From Entamoeba invadens IP1 (lineage: Eukaryota > Evosea > Mastigamoebida > Endamoebidae), in the NCBI RefSeq assembly GCF_000330505.1, contig NW_004440112.1, forward strand, positions 106,687 through 170,686: a stretch of DNA of 64,000 bases, read 5' to 3'. The notes beneath the pieces are model-generated. The model did no database searches, was not told the DNA's origin, and worked only from the letters and a program-made list of their open reading frames with translations. Every line of letters starts with the position of its first letter. The first letter of the stretch is position 1. Below are positions 43,420 through 55,674 of this stretch, piece by piece. A program made the translations under genes and the position numbers.

Positions 43420-44162
43420 ATTATTTGTATTTATGATTTTAGAGTTCTAATTTGTTTTTACAATTTTAGTTGGTAAATTATTTATTCATAAAACATTATT
43501 AATAATTTCAACTTGTGTGTTGTTTTAAATGTAATTGTTTTTACTGGTTGAGTCATAATTAAATTAAATACTAATATTTTGAATAATTCTAAAATTTTCA
43601 ATACATATATCTAGTGGATAATATGTATATCATTAGATTCGAGAAAAATCATTATTTTTATGTTTTAAAATCAAACTCAAATATAACATAAATATAATCA
43701 ATTTAAACAAGTATTTGATCAAATTAACTTAATTTATTATTTATATAATCATTAGTCATGTATTTTTTTATCAAAATGACAACTTATACAAAGGATACAA
43801 CTTACAACAATTTCAATTTATTTTTAAAATATTTAAACTAAACAAAAAACAAAACATATTAGAGGCGTATTTTCAAAATCACATTAAAAAAAATTATAAA
43901 AATAGTGTGTATTGTTCATTAAACAAATATTGGTAGATAATAAATTTCACATAAAGTGCTATTTTTTGTGTCGTTAAATAAATATGTTATTCTATATAAA
44001 ATAAAATAGTCGACATAAAATGTTGCGGTTTGAAAAATAGTATGATTAAGACTGTTTTTCAATTAGAAATTTTAATTATTAAATATATAAATAATATAAT
44101 TTCTGATATATTATACATTTTATACTATTATTATTTAAAAGTATAATAATTATAAGTTTAAA
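43420..44162. other. AT-rich intergenic region
   Basis: Nothing identifiable. Confidence 0.6.
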
Positions 44163-47100
44163 TTAACTTGAGTCTGATCCAGATTCTGAATCGTCAACGG
44201 TATTGTGGTATTCTTCATAACTAAAAGCCTCTTTCGGGATTGATGGGTTATCACGGAGTAAGTCGCAAGAGAAAAAGCAATTAGTTCCAAACTTTGTAAC
44301 ACTTTTTGGTATAATTATGGAACTTAGTGATGTGCACAAGTCAAACATGTGTGCTGGGATTTCTGTGATACCTTCAGGTAGAACAACTTCTTTCAAGTTA
44401 ACACAACTGAAACAACTGTAATATCCAACAGATTTTACATGAGAAGGGAATACTATTTTAGTAAGACTTTTGTTGTTGAAGAAACACCCTTCGTCCACAC
44501 GTTGTATACACTTTTCGTTGATTGTTGATGGCCCAAACTCTTCGACATCTCGTCGTGTTAAAACAACATTGTTACACACAACACCCATTTTCTCAAAGAA
44601 GTATTTATTTGTTGTAAAACTCACTTCAAAGTCGCAAACCGTGATAGATGCGTCACCAATTTGTATTTCTTGAAGGGAAGTACAATCGGAAAACACGTCG
44701 AAGTTAATTTGAACATTCTTCTGATTGAAGCATACCCTTTTTAGTTTTTCGCAGTTCATGAAGCACCCATCTTCTACAAGTGACACACTTTCTGAGTTAA
44801 ATGATGTCAAAGAAATGCAGTGTTTGAATGCAAATTTACCGATACGTGTGACTGAATTTGGTACTTTTATTTCACTCAATTTATAACACCTAAAAAACGC
44901 ACAATGTGGAATAGTTTCAAGTCCATCAAAAAGTGTGATTTTCGACAATGAAGTACACCGTTCAAAGACCGAATTTGAAAAGTATTTCGTTTGTGGAATA
45001 TTAACAAGACTGTCACATGAATAAAAACACTTTCGTCCAAGAACGACATTTGTGTTACACGAAATAGAAGTCAACGAAATACATCCATAGAAACAAGTAC
45101 TCGCCAATTTTGTAACACTTTTGGGTAAGGTGAGTGTTTCCAGGCTATAACAATTAACAAAACAGCCATATGGTATTTTAACTACATTACTTGGTAACTT
45201 GACACTTGTAAGGAAGATCCAATTTACAAACATACTCGATAGTAATTTGTCACAGTTACTCATTCTTATACACTCGTGGTAATATACACACATATCTTCA
45301 GTTTCTATGTATTTTAAGTATCTAAGGTGGCTATCGATTGAAGTGTCAATAGTACGTGTTACATTCATTTTACTCATTTCAAGCTCAACAACTCTCTCGT
45401 CTTGCCAACATAATTTAGAATCCCAAATGTACCCAAAATTTTTTATATCATCTTGCGTCAATTTAATGTTATTAAATAGATACCCAAGTGCTTTCAGCCG
45501 TAAATGACACTCGTAGCTCACCACAAAAATGTTATTGTCTACTCCATTTGTATCAATTTTGGTCAAATTCTTGTTATTACAAAACAAGTATTTGTCTGCT
45601 TTTTCAAGTGTCGAAGGCAATGAAAGTTCCTTTAAATCGGCAAGTTCTGAAACATAATTTCGTATATGAGTCACTCCATTTGGTATCATTAATTTGGTCA
45701 GTGTTTTGTCTTCTGTTAACTTTTGCACAATAATATCGTCACTTGCTGTGATGCTTTTAAAATCAAACGAAGTGCCGTTTTCAAATATTATATTTGTTAA
45801 TAAACTACACCCACTAACAAATCCATTTCCTATTTTGGTGACACTACGTGGTATTACAAGTTCTTCGAGATAAATTGAAGAATTGAACGCGTTCTTGCCT
45901 ATTTCGACTACAGTACTTGGCACCACAAAATTTCCATTACATCCATACCACATGTTGTGATTTTTAATTTTAGTGATGGTAGTTGGAAACACAAAATTGT
46001 GAGTCAGATCAAACGAAAAATTGTTGTACATATTGATGCAACAATTCTCTGAGATTTCAACTGGGTTCTCTGAACAATTAGAAATGTATTCCATATCAAA
46101 GTCCACAAGAGATGATGGAAAATACACCGTTTTAAGATAATCATTATATTTAAAACGTTGTCCACTGATTTTTTCCGCATCGCGTAAATCAAACACTTTA
46201 CATTGTTCTAAATTGTACAACACAACTTCATTGCACTTTGAATTGGTCTTCACTTCGTGCAATTTCTCGTCTGCAAGTTTTTCTTCGTCATTGTTGTATA
46301 CTGGAGGGCTTTCATCATCAACATCAGTAACAACATCAAGTGCAGTATACCCAAATTTATTCATAATTTCCTCTTCCTCTTTACTGATTGCAAATGTCAA
46401 TTTACCATTAAAATTTGGAAGTGTCAATGAACTTAATTGAGTGCAATTAGTAAAAATTTTAATGCCACAAAATTTGGTGTTATCTGGGAAATTCAATTTT
46501 TTTAAATTGGAACAATTATAAAATGCACGTGCACCGATACACAGAAGCTTATTTGGAATTACAAATTTGCTTAAAGAAGTGCACTTTTCAAAAGCGGATG
46601 TGTTGATAATTTGAAGTGATGATGGGACATTGATATCCTCAAGTTTTTCACAATGAAGAAACGCGTAACTTCCAATGACCTTTACAGTGGTGTCCATTTT
46701 CACACTTTTCAATAACAAACAATGGTCGCACACATGATCTGCTATGATTGATTGACCAACAAATTCAATGTGATTTAGATTGGAAAATTCAAATGCATAA
46801 AACGAAACACAAATATTTGGTGCAACAACAATGGACTCCATCCCACAGTCCGGACCAAAACAGTCACTTCCAAATGCAGTGATGGATGATGGTATTTTAA
46901 CTTCTTTTAAAGACACACATTTTTTAAAAGTTTGTTCGGGGATGTGTTGAAGTGTAGATGGAAGTACAACACGTGTCAAATTGGTGCATCCATCGAACAC
47001 GCTATCGCCAAGAAACGTCACAGAATTTGGTATTTCAATTTCTCGGATATGTGCTAATGTAAAAGCCTTATTTAAAATAACTCGAATGTTATTTGGGATG

Positions 47101-47510
47101 GTTATCACTTCTTCCTCACAATTTTTAAAACAGTTGTTGTCAATACAACACACATTTTGGGGAATTGTGTTGCCATACTTTTCTCTGTCTTCTTTTGTGT
47201 ATTTTACATAAGGACAAATATTAAAGCGTTTCTTTTCTTCTAAAAATTTGTCATAAGAAACTAGATAAGAGTATTGGAGTCGCTCAATATTTGTGTTTGT
47301 AAGTTTTATATCGAACGGAGAAAACATATTTTGTGTTTGAATATTAGGAAATAAATTCATATTTTGCGGTGTTATTTGTATTGGGTTGATTCTAATTCTT
47401 TCAAGCATATACTGATACTTTTTACATACACAAACAATATTAATAAAGTCGGTGGGATTCATTAAGTATTTTGTGACAATTTGCATGGAAAACACATCAA
47501 GTCTGTTCAT
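44163..47510 (-). CDS. Large BspA-like leucine-rich-repeat protein
   Basis: 1115 residues from the ATG at 47510; four more upstream codons exist but begin with TTG. The N-terminus MNRLDVFSMQIVTKYLMNPT then FINIVCVCKKY is the F-box-like leader also present on the 13004 gene. Many LRR_5-type repeats follow (e.g. VTFLGDSVFDGCTNLTRVVL, VTKIGNGFVSGCSLLTN, VTRIGKFAFKHCISLTSFN), in at least three blocks separated by spacers. Each block is introduced by an IKLTQDDI/VVLTRRDVEEFG-type phrase that echoes the YTKEDREKYGN segment near the N-terminus, suggesting internal duplication. The C-terminus is acidic (DDSESGSDSS). No signal peptide. Much larger than the 340-residue relative. Protein-interaction solenoid; partner unknown. 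Confidence 0.9.
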   Translation of the reverse strand: MNRLDVFSMQIVTKYLMNPTDFINIVCVCKKYQYMLERIRINPIQITPQNMNLFPNIQTQNMFSPFDIKLTNTNIERLQYSYLVSYDKFLEEKKRFNICPYVKYTKEDREKYGNTIPQNVCCIDNNCFKNCEEEVITIPNNIRVILNKAFTLAHIREIEIPNSVTFLGDSVFDGCTNLTRVVLPSTLQHIPEQTFKKCVSLKEVKIPSSITAFGSDCFGPDCGMESIVVAPNICVSFYAFEFSNLNHIEFVGQSIIADHVCDHCLLLKSVKMDTTVKVIGSYAFLHCEKLEDINVPSSLQIINTSAFEKCTSLSKFVIPNKLLCIGARAFYNCSNLKKLNFPDNTKFCGIKIFTNCTQLSSLTLPNFNGKLTFAISKEEEEIMNKFGYTALDVVTDVDDESPPVYNNDEEKLADEKLHEVKTNSKCNEVVLYNLEQCKVFDLRDAEKISGQRFKYNDYLKTVYFPSSLVDFDMEYISNCSENPVEISENCCINMYNNFSFDLTHNFVFPTTITKIKNHNMWYGCNGNFVVPSTVVEIGKNAFNSSIYLEELVIPRSVTKIGNGFVSGCSLLTNIIFENGTSFDFKSITASDDIIVQKLTEDKTLTKLMIPNGVTHIRNYVSELADLKELSLPSTLEKADKYLFCNNKNLTKIDTNGVDNNIFVVSYECHLRLKALGYLFNNIKLTQDDIKNFGYIWDSKLCWQDERVVELEMSKMNVTRTIDTSIDSHLRYLKYIETEDMCVYYHECIRMSNCDKLLSSMFVNWIFLTSVKLPSNVVKIPYGCFVNCYSLETLTLPKSVTKLASTCFYGCISLTSISCNTNVVLGRKCFYSCDSLVNIPQTKYFSNSVFERCTSLSKITLFDGLETIPHCAFFRCYKLSEIKVPNSVTRIGKFAFKHCISLTSFNSESVSLVEDGCFMNCEKLKRVCFNQKNVQINFDVFSDCTSLQEIQIGDASITVCDFEVSFTTNKYFFEKMGVVCNNVVLTRRDVEEFGPSTINEKCIQRVDEGCFFNNKSLTKIVFPSHVKSVGYYSCFSCVNLKEVVLPEGITEIPAHMFDLCTSLSSIIIPKSVTKFGTNCFFSCDLLRDNPSIPKEAFSYEEYHNTVDDSESGSDSS

Positions 47511-48801
47511 TACAATTACCAAGTTAAATATCAGTTTTGATTATAAATCAATTGGTATGAGTTCGAGTAATTTTTAATTTTTTGAAGTTTAACATTTTTA
47601 CACCGAATAATTTAATTGAAAATAATAATAATAGAATACTATTAACGATTATCAATTTGAATATTTTAAAAAACAATTTATCACTTCGATTTAGTCTCCA
47701 AACTATTACTTCAAGTTGTTTTATTTTGTGAGTGAACTTGAAAAACTTGGGTGTGCATGTTTTTATAATTGTATTAAAGATAATATATTGCAATTTCCCC
47801 AATATTACAATTAAAATCAAAGTCTTTTGCTTTGGCGATTGTTTTTAGCTACTTACAATTTACATTAAAAACAACCAAATTCAACGAAATCGAAATCTAT
47901 TGTATTATGATAAAATGTTTCAAGTGGGTTTACATTAAGAGAACTTTATCATCGTTTTTTAAGAATGGAATTAAATAAAGTTTAAGTTGATTATTACAAT
48001 ATTATTTATATTTTGATTTTACAGTAAATATTCGATAAGAGGGCTATTCGATATAAGGATTTATTCGATAAGAGACCAAAAAATAAGAGGGAGGTCTCTT
48101 ATCAAATATCAAAAAAAATCAAAAAACAACAATTTCTTTTTTTGCTATTTTTAATATTTTTTGTCCAAAACCTTAAAATGGTAATACATAAACCAAATTG
48201 TCATTAAGTTAAAAAATAATCAAAATAATTTTTAAAATTATTTTAAAAGCAAATTTGTTTTTCATCTAAAACGGAAATAATGTTAATTAACGTGTCGTTG
48301 GAGCGCGTTGAATTATTTTGAAACAACGCATGTTTATTTTAAAAACAAATAGTTGCCATATTGCTCTTCATGTGTTTGGTTTAAATGCTGTTTATGTTGT
48401 CTGTCAATATTTTGATTTTATAACGGACGTTTTGTGTTTTAATAAACACTAGTAAAATAAAGCATTTGTTTTTCATATTATCAATTACAAAAGTTTTATA
48501 AAAATGGCAAAAAAATTTTTTGGGTGAAAATATAATTTGGATTTTTGTTGAGACAAAAAACAAAATGTGGTATTTTTTGTTAATTATTCAAGTTTATATT
48601 ATTTGACCTTATATCGAATAAGACTGGAACATAGACTGGACTATTATCGAATATATACTGTACTTGTTTAAAACTAACTTGTTGAGTGTATATTATTGAC
48701 ATTTAATATATTAACTTATATATAGAAATTTAATAATGATGTAAATTGTTCATTACAATTGAAAAACGTAATATTAAACGAGTAGTGAATTAAAATACAT
48801 T
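47511..48801. other. Intergenic region with a MITE
   Basis: AT-rich spacer containing the miniature element at 48022-48660; no gene seen. Confidence 0.6.
48022..48660. mobile_element. Non-autonomous mariner/pogo-type element
   Basis: A 639-bp unit with inverted ends CAGTAAATATTCGATAAGAG (left) and CAGTATATATTCGATAATAG (right, inward). Subterminal ATTCGATATAAGG words occur on both sides and TA flanks each end (48020-48021, 48661-48662). The left end also has tandem ATTCGATAAGAG words and a hairpin AGAGACC...GGTCTCT. No transposase frame. Confidence 0.75.
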
Positions 48802-48897
48802 TTATTTCTTCTCCTCCTTCTTTTCAGTGGCAGCAGCCTTTGGTGCGGCTTCTTTTTGTGCAGCAGCAGCTCCCTTCTTTCCTCCCTTCTTTGGCAT
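48802..48897 (-). CDS. Tiny Lys/Ala/Glu-rich protein (31 residues)
   Basis: ATG at 48895-48897 gives MPKKGGKKGAAAAQKEA, then a tail PKAAATEKKEEKK and stop. A second copy of the same tail lies on the plus strand right after the assembly gap (49402-49443) with two synonymous third-position differences. That suggests the peptide is under selection, or that one copy is a recent inverted duplicate. Composition is much richer in GC than the surroundings. The frame continues upstream to 48990 without a stop, so a longer N-terminus or a spliced 5' exon is possible. No domain; it could be a disordered basic tail of a nuclear or ribosomal protein. Confidence 0.6.
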   Translation of the reverse strand: MPKKGGKKGAAAAQKEAAPKAAATEKKEEKK

Positions 48898-49301
48898 GTG
48901 TTTTAAATGAGTGATTTGAAAGTTGCTGTCTTCCCTTTTATCGAGTATATATTTTTGTGATATATGAGAGCCCGGTTTTCTCTTACACAACAGGTGTATT
49001 GCGATGACAAACAGTAATTCATTTCAATCAAAAATATTTATCCCACAAAATGTGATATGCCACAACTCAAAACATCCCATTTTATCTCACATTATATGTC
49101 TATTGTAGCATAAAAATATTAAATTTTTTGAACAAAAATGAAAACTCGGCAGATCACACGATTTTTCATTAACATTCACTACCACAACGCGCCACGTCAT
49201 TGTTGTAAATAGCACACCAAAAAACGTGGTGATGTGGCATCTGGGATTCCCGGTTAATGATATAATAATAAGGGCTATAAACATCCACAATAACGATGCT
49301 C

Positions 49302-49401
49302 NNNNNNNNNNNNNNNNNNNNNNNNNNNNNNNNNNNNNNNNNNNNNNNNNNNNNNNNNNNNNNNNNNNNNNNNNNNNNNNNNNNNNNNNNNNNNNNNNNN
49401 N
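49302..49401. other. Assembly gap (100 N)
   Basis: Exactly 100 undetermined bases, the conventional size for a gap of unknown length. It removes most of the right-hand copy of the tiny Lys/Ala/Glu-rich gene. Confidence 0.98.
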
Positions 49402-49443
49402 CCAAAAGCTGCTGCCACTGAGAAGAAGGAGGAGAAGAAATAA
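49402..49443 (+). CDS. 3' end of second Lys/Ala/Glu-rich gene copy
   Basis: Encodes PKAAATEKKEEKK and a TAA stop, identical in protein to the end of the 48802-48897 gene but on the opposite strand. The sequence after the stop (ATCCACGCTG) differs from that after the left copy, so the copies are distinct loci rather than a simple fold-back read. The 5' part is lost in the gap. Confidence 0.6.
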   Translation, partial: PKAAATEKKEEKK

Positions 49444-51428
49444 ATCCACGCTGTGAATTAATTCAGTTTTTGTGACTCATCATTTGACACTTTTTATTTT
49501 TTTACACTTTGAATTATATAACAATTTTAATTAACAAATATTAACAATTAGTTTATAAATTATAAATGTAAGCATTTACATCAATGACAAAACATAATTA
49601 TCACAAAAATAAAGAGCCGAGTGTTTAAATAATACACCAAACTCTGTTTCAATTTGTTAATTAAATAATAACAACTCAATATAAAGATACAAATAAAAAA
49701 GTTCACTGTAATGTTATAAAAATAAGTAAACTTTTTATTTAAATTAAATATAGTTTGGACAACAATAACAATTTATTATAATATACCAAAACAATAAAAA
49801 ACATAATGATAAATTATTGTAATGAAAAATTGATGGTCTGTACTTTTAAAAGTAAACGAAATTATTTTAAATGACAAAAAAAGTTTACATCAAAACTTCA
49901 TATTCATTTTTTGGTCATAATTGGAATAATAAATTAAATTAAAAGGCAATATATTGCCATTGATAAACATATATAAAATACAGAGACTATATATTACTTA
50001 TAACAATTAAAAAGAGATAAAATTTGATAGATGCACACCCACAAATGTCATGACAATAGCTAAATAAGCTGAATCAATTAGATATCTTTAATGTAACTAT
50101 GAAGATGTCAAAAGAACAAGAAAGTAAATAAAAAAAATGTACATTTTAATTCAAATTGTTAGTATTCCAACGTAAAAGTGAATATAACAATGTAAAAATA
50201 AACACAATGCTTAAAATAGTTGTGATTTGTAAAAAAGTTCAAATAAAATTGTAATTTATTATTTATGTTCCATTGAAATTGTATCATCGAATTATTTAAT
50301 ATTTTGATTCACTTTTAAGAAAATTGAAATTAAATTTTGTATTGCAGTTGGACGACCAATAACATAAAAACTATATATAAAAGGGTATATTATGTTGTTT
50401 GTTCGTAAATTGGATTATAAAGAACGCGTCTCAGTTATATATAAAAAATTGTTAATAACAGTAACTACCCATTATTACAAAGTCTCAAAGTGTTAAAAAT
50501 ATTAATATGTTTGGTTATAAAGGTAAATTGGGGTGAAGTGAATTTTTGACATGTTGCTTTTGTACTTTTTTAATTATTTTAATAAGATTTTGTCTTTTAT
50601 TGAACGAAAGTTTCTTGAAAACATCATTATGTAAAAATCATTAATTCGACACGTTGATTTTATTTTTGGATTAATTTTCTTGGTTTAAACAATTGGATTT
50701 TTAAAAAGAGTATCTATAATTAAACTCAAACGTGTTTGCATGTTATGTGTTATTGATTTATTAATTGTTTTTTGTATTCGGTTTTCTTTTTATTTTATCT
50801 TGTTTTAATAATTAATTTTTTAATTGAAATCATGTGTTTCAAAGTATACCTTTTTGATTTTAGGCACAAAATTCTAAATTAAAAAAATGTGTAAAATATT
50901 TGCAATTTTCAAAAAATAACAATATTTAAATATATATTACAATAACATAATAAAAGTTTTTATGTTTAAAACATATAATTTTTAAAATTTTGATGTAATT
51001 TTGATAGAGTTAAAATAAGTAGTATACTTTAAATCAATATACAAAAAGTATTAATAACAAATAAAATGTGTTTATACTTATCAATTTTAATATGTGTACT
51101 GTGATTTGTATTATAATATTAAGATTGGTATTTTATATCAAAATAATAAATACAATTATAACTTTACAGTAATTATTTAAAAATGTTCATTTTTGAATGA
51201 AATTTATTAAAATAGGAATTTTTTTGCCAAATTGTTTTGTCCATTTAATTATATAAATCTTTTAGTAATAATTACATGAACAAATATTGAAAAAATAATA
51301 TAAAGTTTAAAAACAAATTAAAATCCAAACCACTTTTAAAAAAGGTATACAAATAAACAATTTATAAATTGATATATACATTAATATCTAAAAATGTAAA
51401 CAACATAATAAATGACTCATTTGTTGAT
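49444..51428. other. AT-rich intergenic region
   Basis: About 2 kb with no coding signal, inverted repeats or RNA gene that I can support. Confidence 0.6.
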
Positions 51429-51992
51429 TTAAATTAGTAGAGCCAACATCAATGCAAATAACATTGAAAATGTTGCTGCAGAGTCTCTGATTGTGTAATA
51501 TAATCCTTCTTTATCTGTAAAGCATATTGCCAGTCCCTTGGTCACAACATTTGAAGGAGTTCCAGCACACGTGGTTGATGTATTATACGTGTATTTATGG
51601 AACCACCCATCTACAAATTCTGATTTCGATGAGGTTGTGACTGATGTTTTGACACATCCGGTTTTGATTAACATTTCTAATGGATATGGTCCATTTCCTT
51701 TGATGGTGCAGTGTTCCGCATCAAGGTATGAATAAGCAACTGCTGAGTATTCTGGAAGGTTATTCGAAAACAACTGATTGTTTTCAAGCTCAAAAGAGCC
51801 TTCATCAACCCAATTATCACATGTATTTGATGTGTAAATTCTTGCCTTCTTGCCATCTTTGATGTATTTTGTATACTTGTTGCTTCCAGTGTAATAACAT
51901 TTATCGAGTTGATAGACATTCACATATTCATCGTAGGTGGTCATGAGATATTCGGCTTGAGCAACTAACACAACAAGAAAGATGGAAATCAT
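51429..51992 (-). CDS. Small secreted Cys-containing protein, likely GPI-anchored
   Basis: Intact, 187 residues. A short signal peptide (MISIFLVVLVAQA) is followed by a compact, Tyr/Thr-rich domain with six cysteines (DKCYY, NTCDNW, EHCTI, GCVK, TTCAG, ICFT) that could form three disulfides. The hydrophobic tail TFSMLFALMLALLI follows a small-residue IRDSAA site, as in GPI-anchored proteins. It resembles a family of short Entamoeba surface proteins without known function. Upstream, GTTTAAACTCGAAC about 30 bp before the ATG combines a TATA-like and a GAAC-like element. Confidence 0.82.
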   Translation of the reverse strand: MISIFLVVLVAQAEYLMTTYDEYVNVYQLDKCYYTGSNKYTKYIKDGKKARIYTSNTCDNWVDEGSFELENNQLFSNNLPEYSAVAYSYLDAEHCTIKGNGPYPLEMLIKTGCVKTSVTTSSKSEFVDGWFHKYTYNTSTTCAGTPSNVVTKGLAICFTDKEGLYYTIRDSAATFSMLFALMLALLI

Positions 51993-54122
51993 TTGATGCT
52001 TAATGTTATATTGTTCGAGTTTAAATTGTAAATGAACGTTTTCATAAAGTTTATATATCGGATTAATAAAAGGTATTTTTGATTTGCCATTAACTCAATT
52101 TGTGTTGTTTGATATGATAATTTGTGCCTTGAAAAGTTAATTTTTCAAAAATGAACACAATAATAATATCAAAACGGTGATATTAAGGTCATATCATTTA
52201 TATTCTTCATTGTTGTTATAAATACACCTTTTGTAAATACAATGTTCAAAAGTAATTGGTTATTTTGTCGAAAGTAATAATTTTGTTTATAATAAAATAA
52301 TTTATTTTTTGAACTATTAATAACATAGTATTTTGAAAAGTATTTCAAAAAAGCTTAATAATTACCTTGTAAGATACATTTATTTTGATTTAATTTTAAA
52401 CAATAAATTAAATAATTATTTAATGACAAGAAATCATTTTAATTTATATTTAATATTTTTTCAATTATTTTTAAATGTTATATAAAAAAGTTTTAAAAAA
52501 TAAACAAAACAAATTAGACTTAAACAATTGTATTAAATAAATAAATTTAAATCATTTATAATAGATCTTTTCTGATTTTTAATTATCATGTTCATTTTTT
52601 ATGTCAAACAAATTATACAATTATTGTGATTATTATAAAAAAAATAAAAATTTACAATATACTGTTATAATTCTTAAATAATTTAATACGTATTTTATAT
52701 CAAAAGACGATGAACAAAATTTAATGATTAATTTTTGTATTTTTATGTCGATGATGTGATAATAATTATTAATAATAACTAAAATAAAAACTCGTATTTT
52801 AATGAGTATTTCGCATTCAACTGTATTTTCTAAAAATGTAAAAATATTTTTTCATTTTTATCTAATCCCATTTCTTTAATAAGCTCAAAGTTATGGCAAT
52901 ATGTTTTATTTAGAATTGGTCATCAACGCAAAAATGCAATCAACCCAATTGCAGTGTCAATAAGTGACAATGGTGATAAAAATTATTATTTGTAAAATGT
53001 TCCATATAGTTTATGTTAAATGCGATGGGTTTTATATGCTTTTACAAAAGTATTGTTATTATTTTTAATTTGTGTTGGTCGTGTTATTTTTTTGCTATTG
53101 GTGCATTTAAAAACAGTTTACATGTGACTTGAATGGTCGTACTAATAACAATACAGTTCAAATATTTTGATTGATAAGCACAGTATTTTTAAAAAAAACT
53201 ATGTTGATAAAAGTTTTTGAAGATGTAAAACACTTTTTGGTAAGTAACTTAGTACCGAACAATCACTTTAAAAAATCGGCACAATTTAAAGATTTGTTGT
53301 GTTTAAAGTAAAAATATCCAAAATCATCGTCTGTTCAGTTATAAACAATTATTTAACATAATTGAATTAATTCATCATGTTAACATATAATAACTTTGGT
53401 TGACAACAAATAAAATTTCTGTTATGTTTAATAATTATTTTTTTTGTTTTTTATAAACATTATTTCAATTCATTATCTTATATATTATAATAAACTAGAT
53501 CAATTCAATTTTTATCTTCGAATACTCAAATTTATTTATTTAGATTAAATATTTAAAATAAAATCGATCTATTGTATAGAAAAGATGATTTAATTCATTC
53601 AAAGTCGATTGATTAATCAACTTTTTCGTTTTATCTTATTTTACAACGAAAAATATAATTATTTAAAAGTGTTATATCTAATAATTTGTGAAGATGACAT
53701 CAATTTATTTTTTTTAGTTTGTTAAATTTAAAATCAATTGTGATATTTTTTATTGTGTAGTTTATTTTTAAAACGTTTTTGCAAATGTTTTATTACATTT
53801 ATAAATAATATATTACATATTTAAATAATATAATAGGCAATATTAAATCAAAATAATAAATTGATAGTTTGTACACAAATTTTTTATACTTATTACAACT
53901 CTTTATAATAAATTACACAATTTACTTTGATTGAAGTTCTATTTTTTTAAACAAAAATTATTCCAAAAAACGATTATTCATAAAATATTTGTATTCGAAT
54001 AAAAATTTTAATTCTTAATAAACAATAACTTTAAGATTTATCACGATGTGTTTGCCGTTTTGTGTTTTTTTTTCAATAAATTTGTGTGTTAAATTAAATA
54101 AACTGTTTTCCAAAAGTCGGTA
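51993..54122. other. AT-rich intergenic region
   Basis: About 2.1 kb. Apart from the promoter zone at its left end, nothing coding or repetitive can be supported. Confidence 0.6.
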
Positions 54123-55674
54123 CCGAAATTACCCCAATATTTGCTAAATAAACAACCCATTTTTTTTCTTTTCTTTTACCTCTGTTTTTTATTCATTTTT
54201 CTTCGTCTTATTTTTCAAATAACTGTCTTCCACTTTTATCTTTTCTCGAACAAACAAAATATTCGCATTATTTTTCCCTCCAAATTTCTAAATAACTTTC
54301 TTCAACGAAAAAAAGACTTGACAAAATAATCGATTTTGCCGAAAAGTTAGAAACATTAATTTTGAAACCCAAAACAATTTGAATAACAAAAAAAACTAAA
54401 TAATCATGTCTAAACCAAGAAAAAGTTATGAACGCGAGCAAGAAGGGAAGAATGAGAGGGTCAAGATGGCTTTGGAAAGAGGACTGTCATATCGCGAGAT
54501 CCAACTGCTTTGTGGAGTTTCCAAAACAAAAATAGCTAGTATCAAAAGGGGAGAGGAGACAAAGCCAAAGAAGATGGGAAGACCAAAAAACATCAGTGTT
54601 AATGTTGCTCAAAGTGTTGTCACACGAACATTAACTAACCCATCCTTCTTCTTGTCTTATGGTTTCCAACGATGTTAAAGTTACTCTTTCAGGTGTCTAT
54701 CGTCTTAGAAAAGAGAACAAATTTGTGTTTGCAAAGCAGAAAAAAATGCCGGCTCTGAAACCATTACACATAACAAAAAGACTTATTTTTGTTAAGAAAC
54801 AGCTGGCAAACGCAAAGCGTATTTTGACGTGGACCAAAAACACTCTCATTTCCGACGAGAGTCGTTTTTGTTTATACTCTGACGGAAAATATGTTTGGAG
54901 AAGACGTGGAGATCTTGATAAGGAGGCGTTTGTGCCAACTCCCAAGTTCAATCGGGGTGTGATGGTGTGGGCAGCAATTGGGCGTCATTTCAAGTCAAAA
55001 CTCGTTTTCGTCGACGGAACACTGAACGCGGTAAACTATCAAAAAATGTTGGCCGAATCAAGAGTGTTTGAAAACGCGAAGAAGGTGTACAAACACGGGA
55101 TGGTGTTTCAACAAGATGGTACAAGACCCCACACAGCGAAAAACACAATTGAATGGTTTGAAGGCTTGGACCCGAAGCTCATGGTTCGACTACTGAAAGA
55201 ATGGCCTGCAAATAGCCCCGACCTCAGCCCAATTGAACACTTATGGCAATACTTGGACACCTTAATAAGAAAAGAAAAGGAAATCTTCGAGAACATTGAA
55301 GAACTCAAAGAGGCTCTTGAAAGGGCTTGGGATTCAATACCTCTTGAGACAATTGATAACTACATAATGTCGATTCCAAAGAGGTTTGAATTGTGCAAGG
55401 AAAACAACGGCGAATTTATCGGACACTTGCTTTAATCCGTTATCAATTTTTTTTTTATTTTTTTCTTTTTGAACTCGTTTTATCATTTCTTTGTTCGTCT
55501 TCAGAGGATGTTTGTTTGTTTTTTTATATGTATTCAAATTGTTTTCATTATTTTGACTCGAAAAGAAATAACTGTCTTAGAAAAATTGCAAAAGACTTCC
55601 CAACGTTTCGACAAATGCCCGAAAAATTACGAAAATAATATAATTTGTTTGTTTTTTTAGGTCAATAAAGTCGG
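54123..55674 (+). mobile_element. Tc1/mariner element (DD39E-type)
   Basis: Proposed 1552-bp element beginning CCGAAATTACC and ending in the complement of CCGACTTTATTGACC, flanked by TA (54121-54122 and 55675-55676) inside the word TCGGTACCG on both sides. The terminal inverted repeats are short and weak, so the exact ends are tentative. The transposase inside is clear. Confidence 0.6.
54406..55435 (+). pseudogene. Tc1/mariner transposase with one frameshift
   Basis: The N-terminal 75 residues form a helix-turn-helix DNA-binding region (ALERGLSYREIQLLCGVSKT, then a GRPKN AT-hook-like linker). A one-base shift at about 54640-54660 moves to the frame of 54659-55435, which is open to the end. 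Catalytic residues: Asp in LISDESRF, Asp in VFQQDGTRPHTA and Glu in NSPDLSPIEHLW. There are 39 residues between the second Asp and the Glu, against 34 in standard Tc1. The frameshift is the only defect, so the element is young or the shift is an error. Confidence 0.85.

Noticed and set aside
49087..49456. Open frames running through the N block
   Set aside because: Their length is an artefact of translating undetermined bases.
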